This document shows positions 28,524-38,600 of a stretch of DNA of 61,597 bases, one piece after another. The DNA comes from CBDCYN01 sp965224205. Lineage in GTDB: Bacteria > Planctomycetota > Phycisphaerae > Phycisphaerales > Phycisphaeraceae. The notes below the pieces were generated by a model. The model ran no database searches. It was not told where the DNA came from and worked only from the letters and a program-made list of their open reading frames with translations. The position numbers and the translations under genes are program-made. Position 1 is the stretch's first letter; the number at the start of each line of letters is the position of its first letter. The stretch covers positions 1-61,597 of the forward strand of contig CBDCYN010000030.1 of the NCBI GenBank assembly GCA_965224205.1, given 5' to 3'.

Positions 28524-30365
28524 TGACGGGGCGGTAAAAAGTCGGGTCACTCCGAGCCGATGAGGCGTCCGTCGGGGGATGGCGATTGCCTATGGCAAGA
28601 TGAGTGATCGCTTGTTCTGGGCGTTCAGATGGCTTGACTGCTCGTGGGGAACCGATTGAGGGTCAAGAAGGTCAAAAAAGACGGCCGTGAAGCGTTCACA
28701 CGCCCGCGAAGGCGGCGCAGCGGTGGATGTTCAGCCCCAACGCGCGCAGCAGGACTCGGTGGGTGACTGCGGCCAGGCCGCGTACCCGCAGATGAGCCAG
28801 CCGCATCTGGTGTTTGAGCCGTGACAGGGTTGCTTCGATCCCCGCTCGCCAGCGGTAGATCTGTTTGAAGGCCGGAGTCTGATCCGCAAGTCGACGGGCT
28901 CGCATCGCCACACGTTGGGGCGTGTACTGATAGCGCGTGGCCTCACCACGTTCAAGGGTAGGCCGCACAGGGCACGATTTGAGCAACGGACAAGCTCGGC
29001 AGGTCGACGCATCGAATCGGGCTTGGAGCTTCTGTTCACTTCGGCTGGTGGCGATCGGTTCATGACCGCCGGGGCAACGGGTGATCAGGTCCTCGTCATC
29101 GAGTTCGAATTGCTCCAACGCCAACCGGCCTTGTCTGCTTCCCTTGGGTGGCATCGCCGGGCTGACCAACGCGATGCCTTGTTCGGCGGTCGCCTGGAGG
29201 TGGTCATTCGACCCGTAAGGCGAATCGGCTAGCAGCTGCTGCGGTTGAGCTTGACGGTCTTGAACATCATCGATGACCGCATCCAGACACTGACTGTCAT
29301 GAGCGGTCATCTTGTGGATCGATACATGCGTGATCAGATCGGGCTTGGCCGACGGTGGCTGGGGGCCATCATCTTCCTGGTACGTCTCCATGACCTGCGT
29401 GAGATAACCCTGGCCCCGGTGCTTGTTGTAGCTTGAGTCGGGGTCGGCGGGGTTGCGGACGTTATCACAAGGGATCTCTTGGGGTTCCTTCACCCGCAGC
29501 GTCGGATTCGAATCGTCATCGTCACGGTCCGCATCGGTCACCTCGAACTGCTCACTCAATACCCGTTCGAGGATCGCGAAGCTGTCCAACGAAGCCGCTG
29601 GGGTATCACGGAACATCGCCGCCAGTGTCAGCAGATCACGCCCGGCCTCCGGTAGACGACGTTTCGACACGCTGGGCTTGGTGTCGGCAAAACAACCCTC
29701 GCCCTCACGCTCGACATACCGGCGGATCAGATCCGGGGCCACACGCTGATGCCACACCGGTTCGACCCGAGCCAACTCACGCAGGAACTTGCTGATCGTC
29801 TCGACAACCGTGCCCAGCCGCGTGAGGCTACGCATCGACGAGCGGATCGCCGTTGAGTCTAACCTCTGTTTGGCCGTGTCAACCTCGAACGCCTTGATCA
29901 ACCGATCGGTCAGCGAACGGAACAACAGTTCGTCCAACCCATGATCGATCACCAAGCAACGGTAGTTCCGAAGCATCTTTTCACACAGGTACGCATCCGA
30001 CCCGTCGCGTAGGTCCAACGCGTAGTGCCACGCGATGTTGAAGGCCAACGCCTCGACCGTCGCCGCATCGGTCAGGTCATGAAGCTGCTGGAGGATCAGC
30101 GTCCCCATCGCCACGTGCAGGTCCTTCGAAGGCCGACCCATCTGCCTGTGGAAGTGTTCAGCCAACTTCCCCACCGGCAGCGCCTCGAGCAGGTGCTCAC
30201 GAAACACCCCCGCCCACGAGCGATCCAACAACTGACGCCGCTGGTCGCCGAGAAAACCCCAGGGATCAAACAGATCCCCACTGTGATGGTCACGGATCGT
30301 ACGCATCCGCCCATCCTAGCGCCACAACCCACCCCCGCAACACCCGACTTTTTACCGCCCCGTCA
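28524..30365 (-). mobile_element. IS1182-like insertion sequence, about 1.84 kb
   Basis: Perfect terminal inverted repeats starting TGACGGGGCGGTAAAAAGTC at both ends enclose a single transposase gene. No target duplication is evident. It lies between the edge of the duplication and a small ORF that it truncates at 30366. Confidence 0.88.
28696..30306 (-). CDS. IS1182-family transposase
   Basis: A 536-residue protein with an N-terminal DUF772-like region (MGRPSKDLHVAMGTLILQQLHDLTD), the DSTAIRSSMRSLTR motif with an early catalytic D, a second D in LLADSPYGSN, a cysteine cluster (CRACPLLKSCPV) and a C-terminal RWRAGIEATLSRLKHQMRL carrying the catalytic E. This order matches IS1182-type transposases. 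It is intact, with no frameshift. The start ATG lies 59 bases from the element end. Confidence 0.9.
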   Translation of the reverse strand: MRTIRDHHSGDLFDPWGFLGDQRRQLLDRSWAGVFREHLLEALPVGKLAEHFHRQMGRPSKDLHVAMGTLILQQLHDLTDAATVEALAFNIAWHYALDLRDGSDAYLCEKMLRNYRCLVIDHGLDELLFRSLTDRLIKAFEVDTAKQRLDSTAIRSSMRSLTRLGTVVETISKFLRELARVEPVWHQRVAPDLIRRYVEREGEGCFADTKPSVSKRRLPEAGRDLLTLAAMFRDTPAASLDSFAILERVLSEQFEVTDADRDDDDSNPTLRVKEPQEIPCDNVRNPADPDSSYNKHRGQGYLTQVMETYQEDDGPQPPSAKPDLITHVSIHKMTAHDSQCLDAVIDDVQDRQAQPQQLLADSPYGSNDHLQATAEQGIALVSPAMPPKGSRQGRLALEQFELDDEDLITRCPGGHEPIATSRSEQKLQARFDASTCRACPLLKSCPVRPTLERGEATRYQYTPQRVAMRARRLADQTPAFKQIYRWRAGIEATLSRLKHQMRLAHLRVRGLAAVTHRVLLRALGLNIHRCAAFAGV

Positions 30366-30475
30366 ATAAATGTCATTAGGCCTAGAAATGGTATAAGCCG
30401 GAAAATCATTCCTAAACGAGTTATTCGGTTAGATTTGTCCGGCCGGCGATTGGTGTCAAATGTTGTTTGGTTCAT
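30366..30475 (-). pseudogene. Start of an unknown gene cut by the IS1182-like element
   Basis: An ATG overlapping the TPR gene stop (ATGA) opens a frame MNQTTFDTNRRPDKSNR followed by a hydrophobic IFRLIPFLGLMTFI, then runs into the IS1182 end. The overlap suggests the two genes were coupled. The remainder is not present on the far side of the element, where the inverted duplication begins, so the gene has lost its 3' part. Confidence 0.4.
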
Positions 30476-30831
30476 ACAACTCGCTCACTGATCGCCAACG
30501 CGCGCTGGATGAGTGGCAGGGCTTGGTCGTAACGGCCTATGATCCTAAGGAGAGCAGCCAGAACATTAAGATTCGTGGCCACCTGGGGATGGTCGGAACC
30601 GAGGGCTCGCTCGGCGAGGACAAGCATCTTCTTAGCTAGATCGATGGCATCGTGGTATCGGCCTTGTTCGTAGAGCTGGGTGACGTGTTGGGCCAATCGT
30701 TGGAATTCTGCTGCGTCTTCGGCTGTGTTAGGCGGGGTTTGTGCAGGCACGTGAGCGGTGACTGCTAGTAAAAACCACAGGGTGAGGGTCAGTACCCACG
30801 AGCGGGCTTGCGTTGATCGTTGAGTAGTCAT
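30472..30831 (-). CDS. Exported TPR protein, short
   Basis: One hundred and nineteen residues: an N-terminal hydrophobic segment (WVLTLTLWFLLAVTAHVPAQ) acting as a signal peptide, then about two tetratricopeptide repeats of the kinesin-light-chain type (QLYEQGRYHDAIDLAKKMLVLAE and LLRIIGRYDQALPLIQRALAI). Relatives usually carry many more repeats, so this may be a truncated gene. It lies 84 bases downstream of an ECF sigma gene on the same strand. The partner is unknown. Confidence 0.7.
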   Translation of the reverse strand: MTTQRSTQARSWVLTLTLWFLLAVTAHVPAQTPPNTAEDAAEFQRLAQHVTQLYEQGRYHDAIDLAKKMLVLAERALGSDHPQVATNLNVLAALLRIIGRYDQALPLIQRALAISERVV

Positions 30832-30915
30832 GTTGGTGGTCCTGGGGTGGGAATGATTATAGAGGCGGTTGGTTGGCGGGAGATCTATGTTCGTGGCGTT
30901 CTCGATATGGCGCGT

Positions 30916-31605
30916 CTAATCGTCATGTTGGTGTTGCATGAGCTTACGGATCTTTCTCATGATGCGGAAACGTCTTTGGTGGAGGGTGATTGCCGGGACG
31001 TTGAGTTCTTGGGACAGTTGCTTGGCCCAGTGGCCGCTGGTGGTGGAGGCCAGGGCGATGTGGCGGTCGGGTTCGGGTAACTGGGCGAGGACCTGTCGTA
31101 GTGCGGTGAGGGCGGGGTTGGGTTCGTGAGGATCGGGCGGTGGGGCTTCTGCCGTGAGGATGAGGGCTTCTCGTAGGCGGTCTTTGAGTTTCTCAAACTT
31201 TGCCCGGCGGCGGATCGAGTCGATCGCTTTGCGGTGGGCGATGACGTAGAAGTACGCTTTGAGGGAGCAGCGGGTTGGGTCGTAGCGCGTCGCGCTTTGC
31301 CAGAGGCTGATCAGGGCGGACTGGAGGATGTCGTCGAGGTCGTAGTCGCTGATGAAGCCCAGGGTCTTGCGCAGGCGGGCGATGACCTTGGGGCCGTAGT
31401 TTGTAAGGATTTCACGCAGGGCGGTTTCGTCGCTGTCGGCGAGACGGCGGGCTAAGGCGCGGCCGAACGGGTCTTGGCGGCGAGGGGCGGTACGTAGACC
31501 GCGTAATCGGGTGGGGTATCGCTTTTCAAAGACCAACGAGGATCCTCCAGCGTGAGTCGTGGTGGCGTCGGGAGGGTCGGGTATGCAAGTCGTGACTTGT
31601 CTCAT
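30916..31605 (-). CDS. ECF-family RNA polymerase sigma factor
   Basis: A 229-residue protein. Region 2 is visible as DDILQSALISLWQSATRYDP followed by LKAYFYVIAHRKAIDSIRRRAK; region 4 as LPEPDRHIALASTTSGHWAKQLSQELNVPAITLHQRRFRIMRK (in part). The N-terminal 50 residues are unusually long and the true start may be internal. It is related in layout to the sigma gene at 34464-35042, including the phrase GHWAK before the region-4 helix. No anti-sigma gene adjoins it; a small exported TPR protein follows downstream. Confidence 0.85.
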   Translation of the reverse strand: MRQVTTCIPDPPDATTTHAGGSSLVFEKRYPTRLRGLRTAPRRQDPFGRALARRLADSDETALREILTNYGPKVIARLRKTLGFISDYDLDDILQSALISLWQSATRYDPTRCSLKAYFYVIAHRKAIDSIRRRAKFEKLKDRLREALILTAEAPPPDPHEPNPALTALRQVLAQLPEPDRHIALASTTSGHWAKQLSQELNVPAITLHQRRFRIMRKIRKLMQHQHDD

Positions 31606-31705
31606 CGTTGGGTGCCCCCGGTGGTCACGGTGGATGAAGTTTGGTGTGGTTGCCCTTTCATAGGGGTATACGAAAGGGCGTTACAGGCAGAAATAATCCG
31701 AAGGC

Positions 31706-32719
31706 TCAAGGTTCGTTACAACCCTCTCGTACAGGGCGTACGCTACGCATCGAATTCAACTGCTGTATGATCTGTGGTGTGACCGATTCGTCGTCTATGA
31801 ATAACGGATTGGTTTTTTCTGTGCCCATGGTGAAGACGCTTTTTAGATCTTTGAGAATTTCTGATCCCGGAAGGGCTTGGCTGGTTTCGTCGTAGTATTC
31901 GAACCAAGGCAGACCAGATTGAGCATAATCCTTGTCGGTCATCGGTGGGTGAGGCACCGGTTTCCCAGTGATCTTACGCCATTTGAGCGAATTGACGAGA
32001 TGGACGAAACAGCGGCTTCGATGGTCGCGATCCCAATCATCGAAAAGAAAAGGATCCTTGTAGATCGGCTGGTGCATACGGCCCCCTGGTGCAAGACCCA
32101 TGTCATCGTGTGCGCACATCATCGGCGGCACCAATTCGAAATAATCTATCTTCGGAAACCTTTCTTCAAATACCTCCCGTTTCATCGGACACACCGAGAT
32201 CTGTAGCCCGCCGTGTTGGGCTTCTCCGGTGATCTGCTCCTCAGCGGTGTAGCCTTCGCCCAACGGCATGGCCACGAACTGCCGGATGTACCCCTTCTCA
32301 ACGCAAAACCCATCCAGCCACGGCTGTGTCGGAATGACCAGGTAGTTTTGCGGGACACGCTCGAGGCCATTGACCCAGGCTTTACCCGTAACCGCGTTGA
32401 TCTTGCCAGCAGCCACTTGTACCGCAAAGGGATACGCAGCTTCGTGCATGTCTACATACGCTGAGTGGAATTTAATCCATAACGCCTCGGACTGATACAT
32501 CGGCAGCATCACCCCGCCGTGTTCTATCCATGAATCTGGAACATGATTCTGGAAGTCATCGATGTGTCTAAGTGGAAATCGACCAAGCCCTGGTGGCAGT
32601 GGATAGATCTTTCCGTCATCGGGGATTCGAAAGGTACGTACGAACTCGAACGTCAATCTCGCTTCTGGGTGGACGTCGGGAAATCTCACCGTCAAAGTAT
32701 TCTCTAACGTCTCGATCAT
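31706..32719 (-). CDS. Conserved protein of unknown function in an operon with an XRE regulator
   Basis: A 337-residue protein with phrases GGVMLPMYQSEALWIKF, AAGKINAVTGKAW, VIPTQPWLDGFCVEKG and RQFVAMPLGEGYTAEEQITG. I recall the same phrases in proteins of actinomycetes and other bacteria, but no assigned function. There is no signal peptide or membrane segment. The ATG at 32719 is preferred over 32746 because GAAAGGAG lies eight bases before it. The upstream gene, 20 bases away, is an XRE-type repressor, so the two are probably one autoregulated operon. Confidence 0.7.
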   Translation of the reverse strand: MIETLENTLTVRFPDVHPEARLTFEFVRTFRIPDDGKIYPLPPGLGRFPLRHIDDFQNHVPDSWIEHGGVMLPMYQSEALWIKFHSAYVDMHEAAYPFAVQVAAGKINAVTGKAWVNGLERVPQNYLVIPTQPWLDGFCVEKGYIRQFVAMPLGEGYTAEEQITGEAQHGGLQISVCPMKREVFEERFPKIDYFELVPPMMCAHDDMGLAPGGRMHQPIYKDPFLFDDWDRDHRSRCFVHLVNSLKWRKITGKPVPHPPMTDKDYAQSGLPWFEYYDETSQALPGSEILKDLKSVFTMGTEKTNPLFIDDESVTPQIIQQLNSMRSVRPVREGCNEP

Positions 32720-32739
32720 GGGCTTGCTCCTTTCTATGT

Positions 32740-33096
32740 TCACCAATCCCCATCACGGACTTCGCGCATGACACGTAACACGGCGTGATCGGGCATTTCT
32801 TTTAGTTCCCTGATGAGCTGAGCAAACAACTTAGGTCGCTTACGGATGATGGCCTGAAGGTCCGATGACACTTTGCCGGCCATAGCGAGCATCATGTCGG
32901 GGTCGTCGTTCAATTCAGCAGCAAGCCGCTCGATGGTTTGCTGCGAAGGCGGGGGTTCGTCGCCTCGTTCTACCTTGCTGAGATAGGACGGCTGAACAGC
33001 GATTCTAGAAGCCACTTGCCTCAAAGAGAATCGCCGGTCGTTGGTTTTCAAACTTTCCCGCTTCTGACGAACATATTGACCAAAGGCAATACCCAT
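32740..33096 (-). CDS. XRE-family HTH transcription regulator
   Basis: A 118-residue protein beginning MGIAFGQYVRQKRESL with an HTH of the XRE type (FSLRQVASRIAVQPSYLSKVERG at about residues 24-46) and a helical C-terminus. The start at 33096 is chosen because the fold begins there; a longer frame would translate the operator. No ribosome site precedes this ATG, and AT-rich promoter-like sequence runs right up to it, so the message may be leaderless. It is expected to repress its own operon through the adjoining palindrome. Confidence 0.85.
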   Translation of the reverse strand: MGIAFGQYVRQKRESLKTNDRRFSLRQVASRIAVQPSYLSKVERGDEPPPSQQTIERLAAELNDDPDMMLAMAGKVSSDLQAIIRKRPKLFAQLIRELKEMPDHAVLRVMREVRDGDW

Positions 33097-33117
33097 TGTG
33101 TAGTGTATACTACACAA
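33096..33117. promoter_or_regulatory. Palindromic operator at the XRE gene start
   Basis: Nine-base arms TTGTGTAGT and ACTACACAA, exactly complementary, separated by four bases (GTAT). The palindrome touches the start codon of the XRE gene and overlaps TATA-rich promoter-like sequence, which fits binding by the dimeric repressor encoded downstream. Confidence 0.75.
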
Positions 33118-33269
33118 TATACGAACAGGAGTCCATGTCAATTTTTGTTTTTTTCCTCGAGTACTTGAAAGACGCTAGCATTCAGCCTGACAAGATGCGG
33201 TAGGCACTTCAATTAGCGGGTATTAACCTATGAATAGATCGTAATGAATATTGGTGGCTTGACGATTGA

Positions 33270-34451
33270 TTACTTCGTCCCTTCGGACGGGATTTGAGTT
33301 TGTGGTGAGGGGCGACCTAGGAGATGAACGGGGGCCGATGGGTCGGGCAGGGTGTCGGTGGGCTGCTGGGTGACGGTCATGAGCATCGGCGTGCTGGGCA
33401 CGGTTGGCGGATCACTGGGTGAGCTGAGGGATAAGTGGATCTGCTGATCGGGGCCGGTGACCGTGAACTGAGCGAGTGACACCGGTTGGCCGTCGCGGGG
33501 GTGGAGCCAGACGTGGTAGGCCCGGCCCGGCTTGGAAGCCAGAAGACCGGCGGCGGTGAACCGCCCGCTTCGCGTGGCGAGGTCCCAGTCCAACTGGCCG
33601 TGGGCCGTGGCGGGTTGGTTGGTGGCGTTGCTTGCGAAGTTGAACGAGATGGTCGAGGGCTGTTGAGTTGAGTCGACTTGAGAGCCGCGGTGCGGATCAA
33701 CGCTTAAGGGGGTTCCCGTTTGCGTCGACGGATCGAGGTTGATCCTGGCCGCGGGCTGCGGGCTGGGCATCAGCATGAACACCGCCAGCGGTAGGAGCAC
33801 CGCGATCGTGGCGGCGACGCCTAGGCCATGACGGTGGCGGGCTAGCCATGGCCACGGCGCACGCGGCGGGGGGCCTTGAGGCGGCTGAGGGTTGGAAGCT
33901 CGTCGATGGATTTCAGCCAAGATCTCGGTTCGTTGCTCCGGGGCGACGTAAGCGAGTGTGCCGACAAGAGCGTTCCGCATCATGCGTGTATCGTGATTGT
34001 CGACGACATCTTCTGGGTTGTCCTCTTCCAGATCATCGCCATGTATGGACTCGCCCTGGGCGGGGCCGGAGGGCTGATGGATCTGCTCGAGGACGGCACG
34101 GAGGATCTTCTCGACACGCTGCTCGGGTAGCGGCGGGGGATCGGTCTCGTCGAGCAGCTGATCGAGGTCCGCTGGCTGGTCGTCTGCGGACGGGATGGGC
34201 CGTAGCGTCGGCTTCGAGGTCAGCAGCGTGGCAAACGGATCTTGGGGCGACGAGCCATCGTTTTTCCACGGGCGGCGCAGCGCTTCAACCTTGTCAAGGA
34301 TGCGAGCCAGGCGGTCGTCATCGATCGGGTCGGGGCGCGTTTGGTTTAACAACGCTTCGAGCTCATGAAGCGCCTCGGGCTCGGGGGATCCGCGAGGCTG
34401 GGGATCGTGCCCGTGGTGCGGTGAAGGGTCGGAGGGTTCACGGGGGGTCAT
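33270..34451 (-). CDS. Membrane anti-sigma-like protein partner of an ECF sigma
   Basis: A 393-residue protein. Residues 1-210 are acidic, proline-rich and include repeated motifs (DDDRLARILDKVEAL and PEQRVEKILRAVLEQI) that could clasp the sigma factor. One transmembrane segment follows (LGVAATIAVLLPLAVFMLM, about residue 212). The C-terminal domain (residues 280-360: GRFTAAGLLASKPGRAYHVWL then DGQPVSLAQFTVTGP) resembles the anti-sigma-K extracytoplasmic domain. It lies 12 bases downstream of the sigma gene after an AAGGGA ribosome site. No classical zinc anti-sigma HxxxCxxC motif is present. Confidence 0.72.
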   Translation of the reverse strand: MTPREPSDPSPHHGHDPQPRGSPEPEALHELEALLNQTRPDPIDDDRLARILDKVEALRRPWKNDGSSPQDPFATLLTSKPTLRPIPSADDQPADLDQLLDETDPPPLPEQRVEKILRAVLEQIHQPSGPAQGESIHGDDLEEDNPEDVVDNHDTRMMRNALVGTLAYVAPEQRTEILAEIHRRASNPQPPQGPPPRAPWPWLARHRHGLGVAATIAVLLPLAVFMLMPSPQPAARINLDPSTQTGTPLSVDPHRGSQVDSTQQPSTISFNFASNATNQPATAHGQLDWDLATRSGRFTAAGLLASKPGRAYHVWLHPRDGQPVSLAQFTVTGPDQQIHLSLSSPSDPPTVPSTPMLMTVTQQPTDTLPDPSAPVHLLGRPSPQTQIPSEGTK

Positions 34452-34463
34452 GCGTTGGTCCCT

Positions 34464-35042
34464 TCAAGAAGGGGTTGACGTTCGGTCCATTTCTTCACGC
34501 AGCTTCGCCACGAGGCGGTGACGCCGCACCCGCACCGCGCCGGCGGTCATGCCCAGCTGACGGGCCAGGTCCTTGGCCCAGTGCCCTTCCTGCGTGCTGG
34601 CCAAGAGGATGACACGATCGATCTCGTCCCACTGACGCAGGATTTGGCGAAGCTGCAGGACCTCTTGACGAAGCGGGGAGTAGTGGTCGTGATCCGTGCC
34701 AGCCGGGGCTGGGGGGTCTTGGTCATCGAGCGGGCGTTGGGTCAAGCTGGCCTGGAACCAAGACAGCTTGGTCAGGTCGACCGCGGCGCTGCGGGCGATG
34801 ACATAAAAATAGGTCTTGAGCGAACCGCGGGCCGGATCAAAACGGGTGCGGTTCATCCACAGCTTGAAGACCGCCTCGGCTAGGACGTCGTTGATATCTT
34901 CGGTCCCCAGCCAGTGGAACGTGCGACGCAGCAGCCCCGCGACGTGGGGCCCGTAGCGGCGCAAGACTTCGGCCAACACCGCGTCGTCGCCCCTTTGGAG
35001 GCGAAGCCCCAGCGCGTGATCCGAGCCATCCGTCCCGCTCAT
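34464..35042 (-). CDS. ECF-family RNA polymerase sigma factor with adjacent anti-sigma
   Basis: A 192-residue protein from ATG 35042 (MSGTDGSDHALGLRL). Region 2: EDINDVLAEAVFKLWMNRTRFDP and LKTYFYVIARSAAVDLTK. Region 4: IDRVILLASTQEGHWAKDLARQLGMTAGAVRVRRHRLVAK (in two helices). An upstream extension to 35108 is less likely because it adds residues outside the family fold. The downstream anti-sigma-like gene suggests control from the envelope. The giant exported TpsA gene diverges upstream and is a possible target. Confidence 0.87.
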   Translation of the reverse strand: MSGTDGSDHALGLRLQRGDDAVLAEVLRRYGPHVAGLLRRTFHWLGTEDINDVLAEAVFKLWMNRTRFDPARGSLKTYFYVIARSAAVDLTKLSWFQASLTQRPLDDQDPPAPAGTDHDHYSPLRQEVLQLRQILRQWDEIDRVILLASTQEGHWAKDLARQLGMTAGAVRVRRHRLVAKLREEMDRTSTPS

Positions 35043-35609
35043 CCTGGCATGATAACGGCTTGCCGTGTGACGCAACGGTGCCGAGCTGGGATGCAGGCGA
35101 TGGATCATGGGGTCACACCTCGAAGATCCGATTCCTTCGCTGGCCTAGTACGGATCAGGTTGTTGTTCATGACGCTTTCATGAATACGTGCTGCGACCCG
35201 AAAGCCGGTATGGCCATCTCCATCGCCAACGATCGATTGACCTCTAATCAGGAATACGAGGGGGCGTTACAGGGTTTTCGTTTTATAACGAGGAACTTTA
35301 TTGTCCCTTCTATCATAGGCTTACCTCGATCATCGCTCTGAATGGGGTTCGTTTAGCCTTACCGCCTAATCCGTCACCACACGCCACGACCAAACAACAC
35401 CGCAACAACACGCAACCGGTTCTGATTTGATAAAATCGCCAGCGTCGAACCTGTGGTCAGGAACAGATCAATCCCTGACCCATGGCGATATGATCTGGTA
35501 GGCGTCAGGGCGAATCTCGGGGTTTCATCAATAGCCGCGACGGTCGTGTCATACCCAAGGGTATTCCCTAAACCTTTCATGACATCAACCCACCCCGCTA
35601 GGAGAAAAG
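35043..35609. other. Divergent intergenic region before the TPS exoprotein gene
   Basis: About 570 bases between the sigma gene (-) and the exoprotein gene (+). No convincing gene was found. A patch at 35245-35300 (ggggcgttacagg and ttttataacgagg) loosely resembles 31680-31700 upstream of the other sigma operon (gggcgttacagg), which could be a shared promoter element. A ribosome site ctaggag precedes the ATG at 35610. Confidence 0.4.
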
Positions 35610-38600
35610 ATGCGTAAGAGAAGATCGACCCAGATGCGTCACGTCACGATGGCGATGGCCCTGCTGGCGGTGATCCCGGTATCGGCATCCGCTCAGATCG
35701 CCACCGACGGGTCGCTGGGCTCCGGCCCGGCGGGGGCGCTGACCCCGGGGCTCGACGCGACGATCACGATCCCCGCCGAACTGGGCGCGACGATCTGCAA
35801 CGACGCCAACACGTCGTGCAATGTGTTCCACAGCTTCAGCGAGTTCAATGTGAATGCCGGCCAGACCGCGGCGTTCACCGGGCCGATCGGGATCGACCCC
35901 GGGGCGGTCAACAACGTGCTGGCTCGGGTGACGGGGCCATCGCTATCGAAGATCGACGGTGTGTTGCGTACCACCGTGATGCCCAACGCGAACTTCTTCC
36001 TGATGAACCCCAACGGGGTGGTGTTCGGCCCGGGGGCGCAACTCGACATCGGCGGGTCATTCGTGGTCACGACGGCGGATGAATTGAGCTCGACTGATGG
36101 CGGGCGGTTTGCTGCGGCAACAGATCTGACTGGTAGCGTGCTCACGACATCGGCTCCCAGCTCGTACGGGTTCCTGCGCCCCGATGGTCCGGGGGACGTG
36201 ATGGTCACGGGGGATCCGGAGGCACAGACCCATCTCGCCGTTGGGCCAGGACGGTCGATATCCGCCGTTGGCGGCGATCTCCAACTGAGCAGCGGGGTGT
36301 TGTCCGCCCCGGCGGGAGGGATCAATCTCGTGAGTGTCGCTTCAGCGGGTGAGGTTGGGTTTGACGCCTCCACCCAAGCGGTCGAGGTGGATATGGCGGC
36401 GTTTGACAAGATGGGTTCCATCGAAATGGCTGGAGAATCGCAACTTCAAGTATCGGGCGAAGGAGGTGGCGGGGTCGTCATCCATGGGGGACGTCTCATT
36501 ATTGAAGACTCCACCGTGGTGTCGCGCACACTGGGAGAACTGGACGGTCAGGGCGTCGACATCGAAGTAGCAGATCTATTCAGTCTCGTCCGCAGCAGCA
36601 TCGACACCCGCAGCGACGCCGGTGGGGATGGTGGGCCGGTCCAGATCACGGCCGCCGCGATCGTTCTTGACGCCCGTGAGGCGGTCGCCGAGGTCGGCAT
36701 CTTCACCGATTCGCTCGCCGAGCCCTCGACGGGCGTGGCCAAGCTGTCCGTGACGCTCAACATCTCGCACCCCTTCGATGCCGATGTGCTGGCGGTCCTC
36801 GAGAGCCCCGGCGGCACACGGGTGATCTTGTTCGACGGGGTCGGCGGCGGGGGTCATGATTTCATAGATACCACCCTCGATGACCAGGCTGACGAGCCGA
36901 TATTCTTTGGCGCGGCGCCTTTTACGGGTGTCTTTCGCCCCGAGGACCCGCTCGCCGTCTTAGTGGGCGAGATCGCGGAGGGCGTCTGGGTCCTAGAACT
37001 CGACGATACATTCCCCACGCTGGATGACGGCGTGTTGAACAACTGGTCCCTGACCATCGGTGGGGTCGTATTTCAGTCGACGGACGTGGGTCAGGGGTTT
37101 GATGGCTCGATTGTGGTGCGATCTTCGCTGTCTGTAGACGCGCAGGGCCTTGTCGTGCCGGGTGAAGGAGACTTGACACCGAGTCGTGCGGGGAATGTGT
37201 CCCTCAAGGGCCAGCGGATCGAAACGTTCGGTGACGTGACGTTATCTGCCCAAGCGTTCTCGTTGGGAAACGTCGGCGGCATCGAGGTTACGGCCACGGA
37301 AGTAACCAAGGACGGTCTCGACGCGCAGTTCGTGTTGCGAGGACCGGGAGCTGGTGAGTTTGACATTTTCGTCGGCCGCGTCGTATTGGACGGGAGTTTG
37401 GGGCCTGCGGCCGAGCTGACGGGCCCGGACTTTCTGATCGACGTGGGATCCGGCAGGGTCCACGGGGCGAATCTTTTCCATAGCTTCAGCCATTTCTCGT
37501 TGGGATTGGATCAGTCCGCGACCTTTACATCCCCGGAGGAAATTAAACACATCCTGGTTAGGGTCACGGGGGGTACAGCCTCCGCGATCGACGGTCAGAT
37601 CCGTACGTTCGGTGGGGAGGCGGCGCTGTATTTGATGAACCCGTCCGGGTTCTTGTTCGGCGCCAACGCGCAGCTGGATGTCGGTGACGCCTTTGCAATG
37701 ACAACGGCGAATGCGATGGGACTCGATGATGGGGGCCTATTCACAGCGGCGTTCGACCTGGTTGGGGCTGAGTTGTCGGGCGGGACGCCGGACACCTTGG
37801 TTTTCGCCGATCAAGACGCGAGCAGTGTGTTTCTTCAAGGAAGCGCCTTTCAGGTCCCGGAACAGAGGGCGCTAAGTATTGTGAGCGAAGGGATCCAGGT
37901 TGACGGGGCCACGCTCTCGGCGCCGAGCGGCCGAATCAACTTGGTGAGTGTCGCCTCCGAAGGCTCCGTATCACTATCAGGGTCAGACCCGCGGTCGTCG
38001 ATTGATCTGACGACCAATCAAGACCGAGGGGATATCCGCCTCGACAACGGGGCGCAGGTCACGACTTCAGGACTGGGGGGCGGACAGATCTTCGTCCGAG
38101 CTCGAGACCTGACGCTAGAGGGTTCGGGCCCGGAGGGTGACACCCAGATCAAGTCTACCAATTCCGAATTTCTTGCTGACGATGTGATTGAGATCGACCT
38201 AACCGGTGATCTGACCTTGCTCCCGCCCGCGGTCATCGAGATCGGTGCCATCGGGGAGGTCGAAGGCGGAACACTTTGGATTGCCGCGGATCGGGTGGTG
38301 CTCAACGAGCCGCGAGATGACCCAGGGCCTTCATCGCTGTTACCCCGCCTAGCGACGTCAGGCACGAACGCCGGCGATTTACAGATCCGGGCCCGGGAGG
38401 TTCGCATGGAGCATCTCAGCTACATTGAATCGAAAGGCAGGGTCGAGATCGAGGTTGACCTATTCATGTCCAAGGTCGGTGGCCTTGTGTGGGCGAATGG
38501 GGTCAACTCTGCCGGCGGCAAGGGTGACGTGGTGATTCGTGCCAAGACCCATCTTCAGGAAGGACTGATCTTTGCCGAATCCGGCGGAAACATCGAGCTG

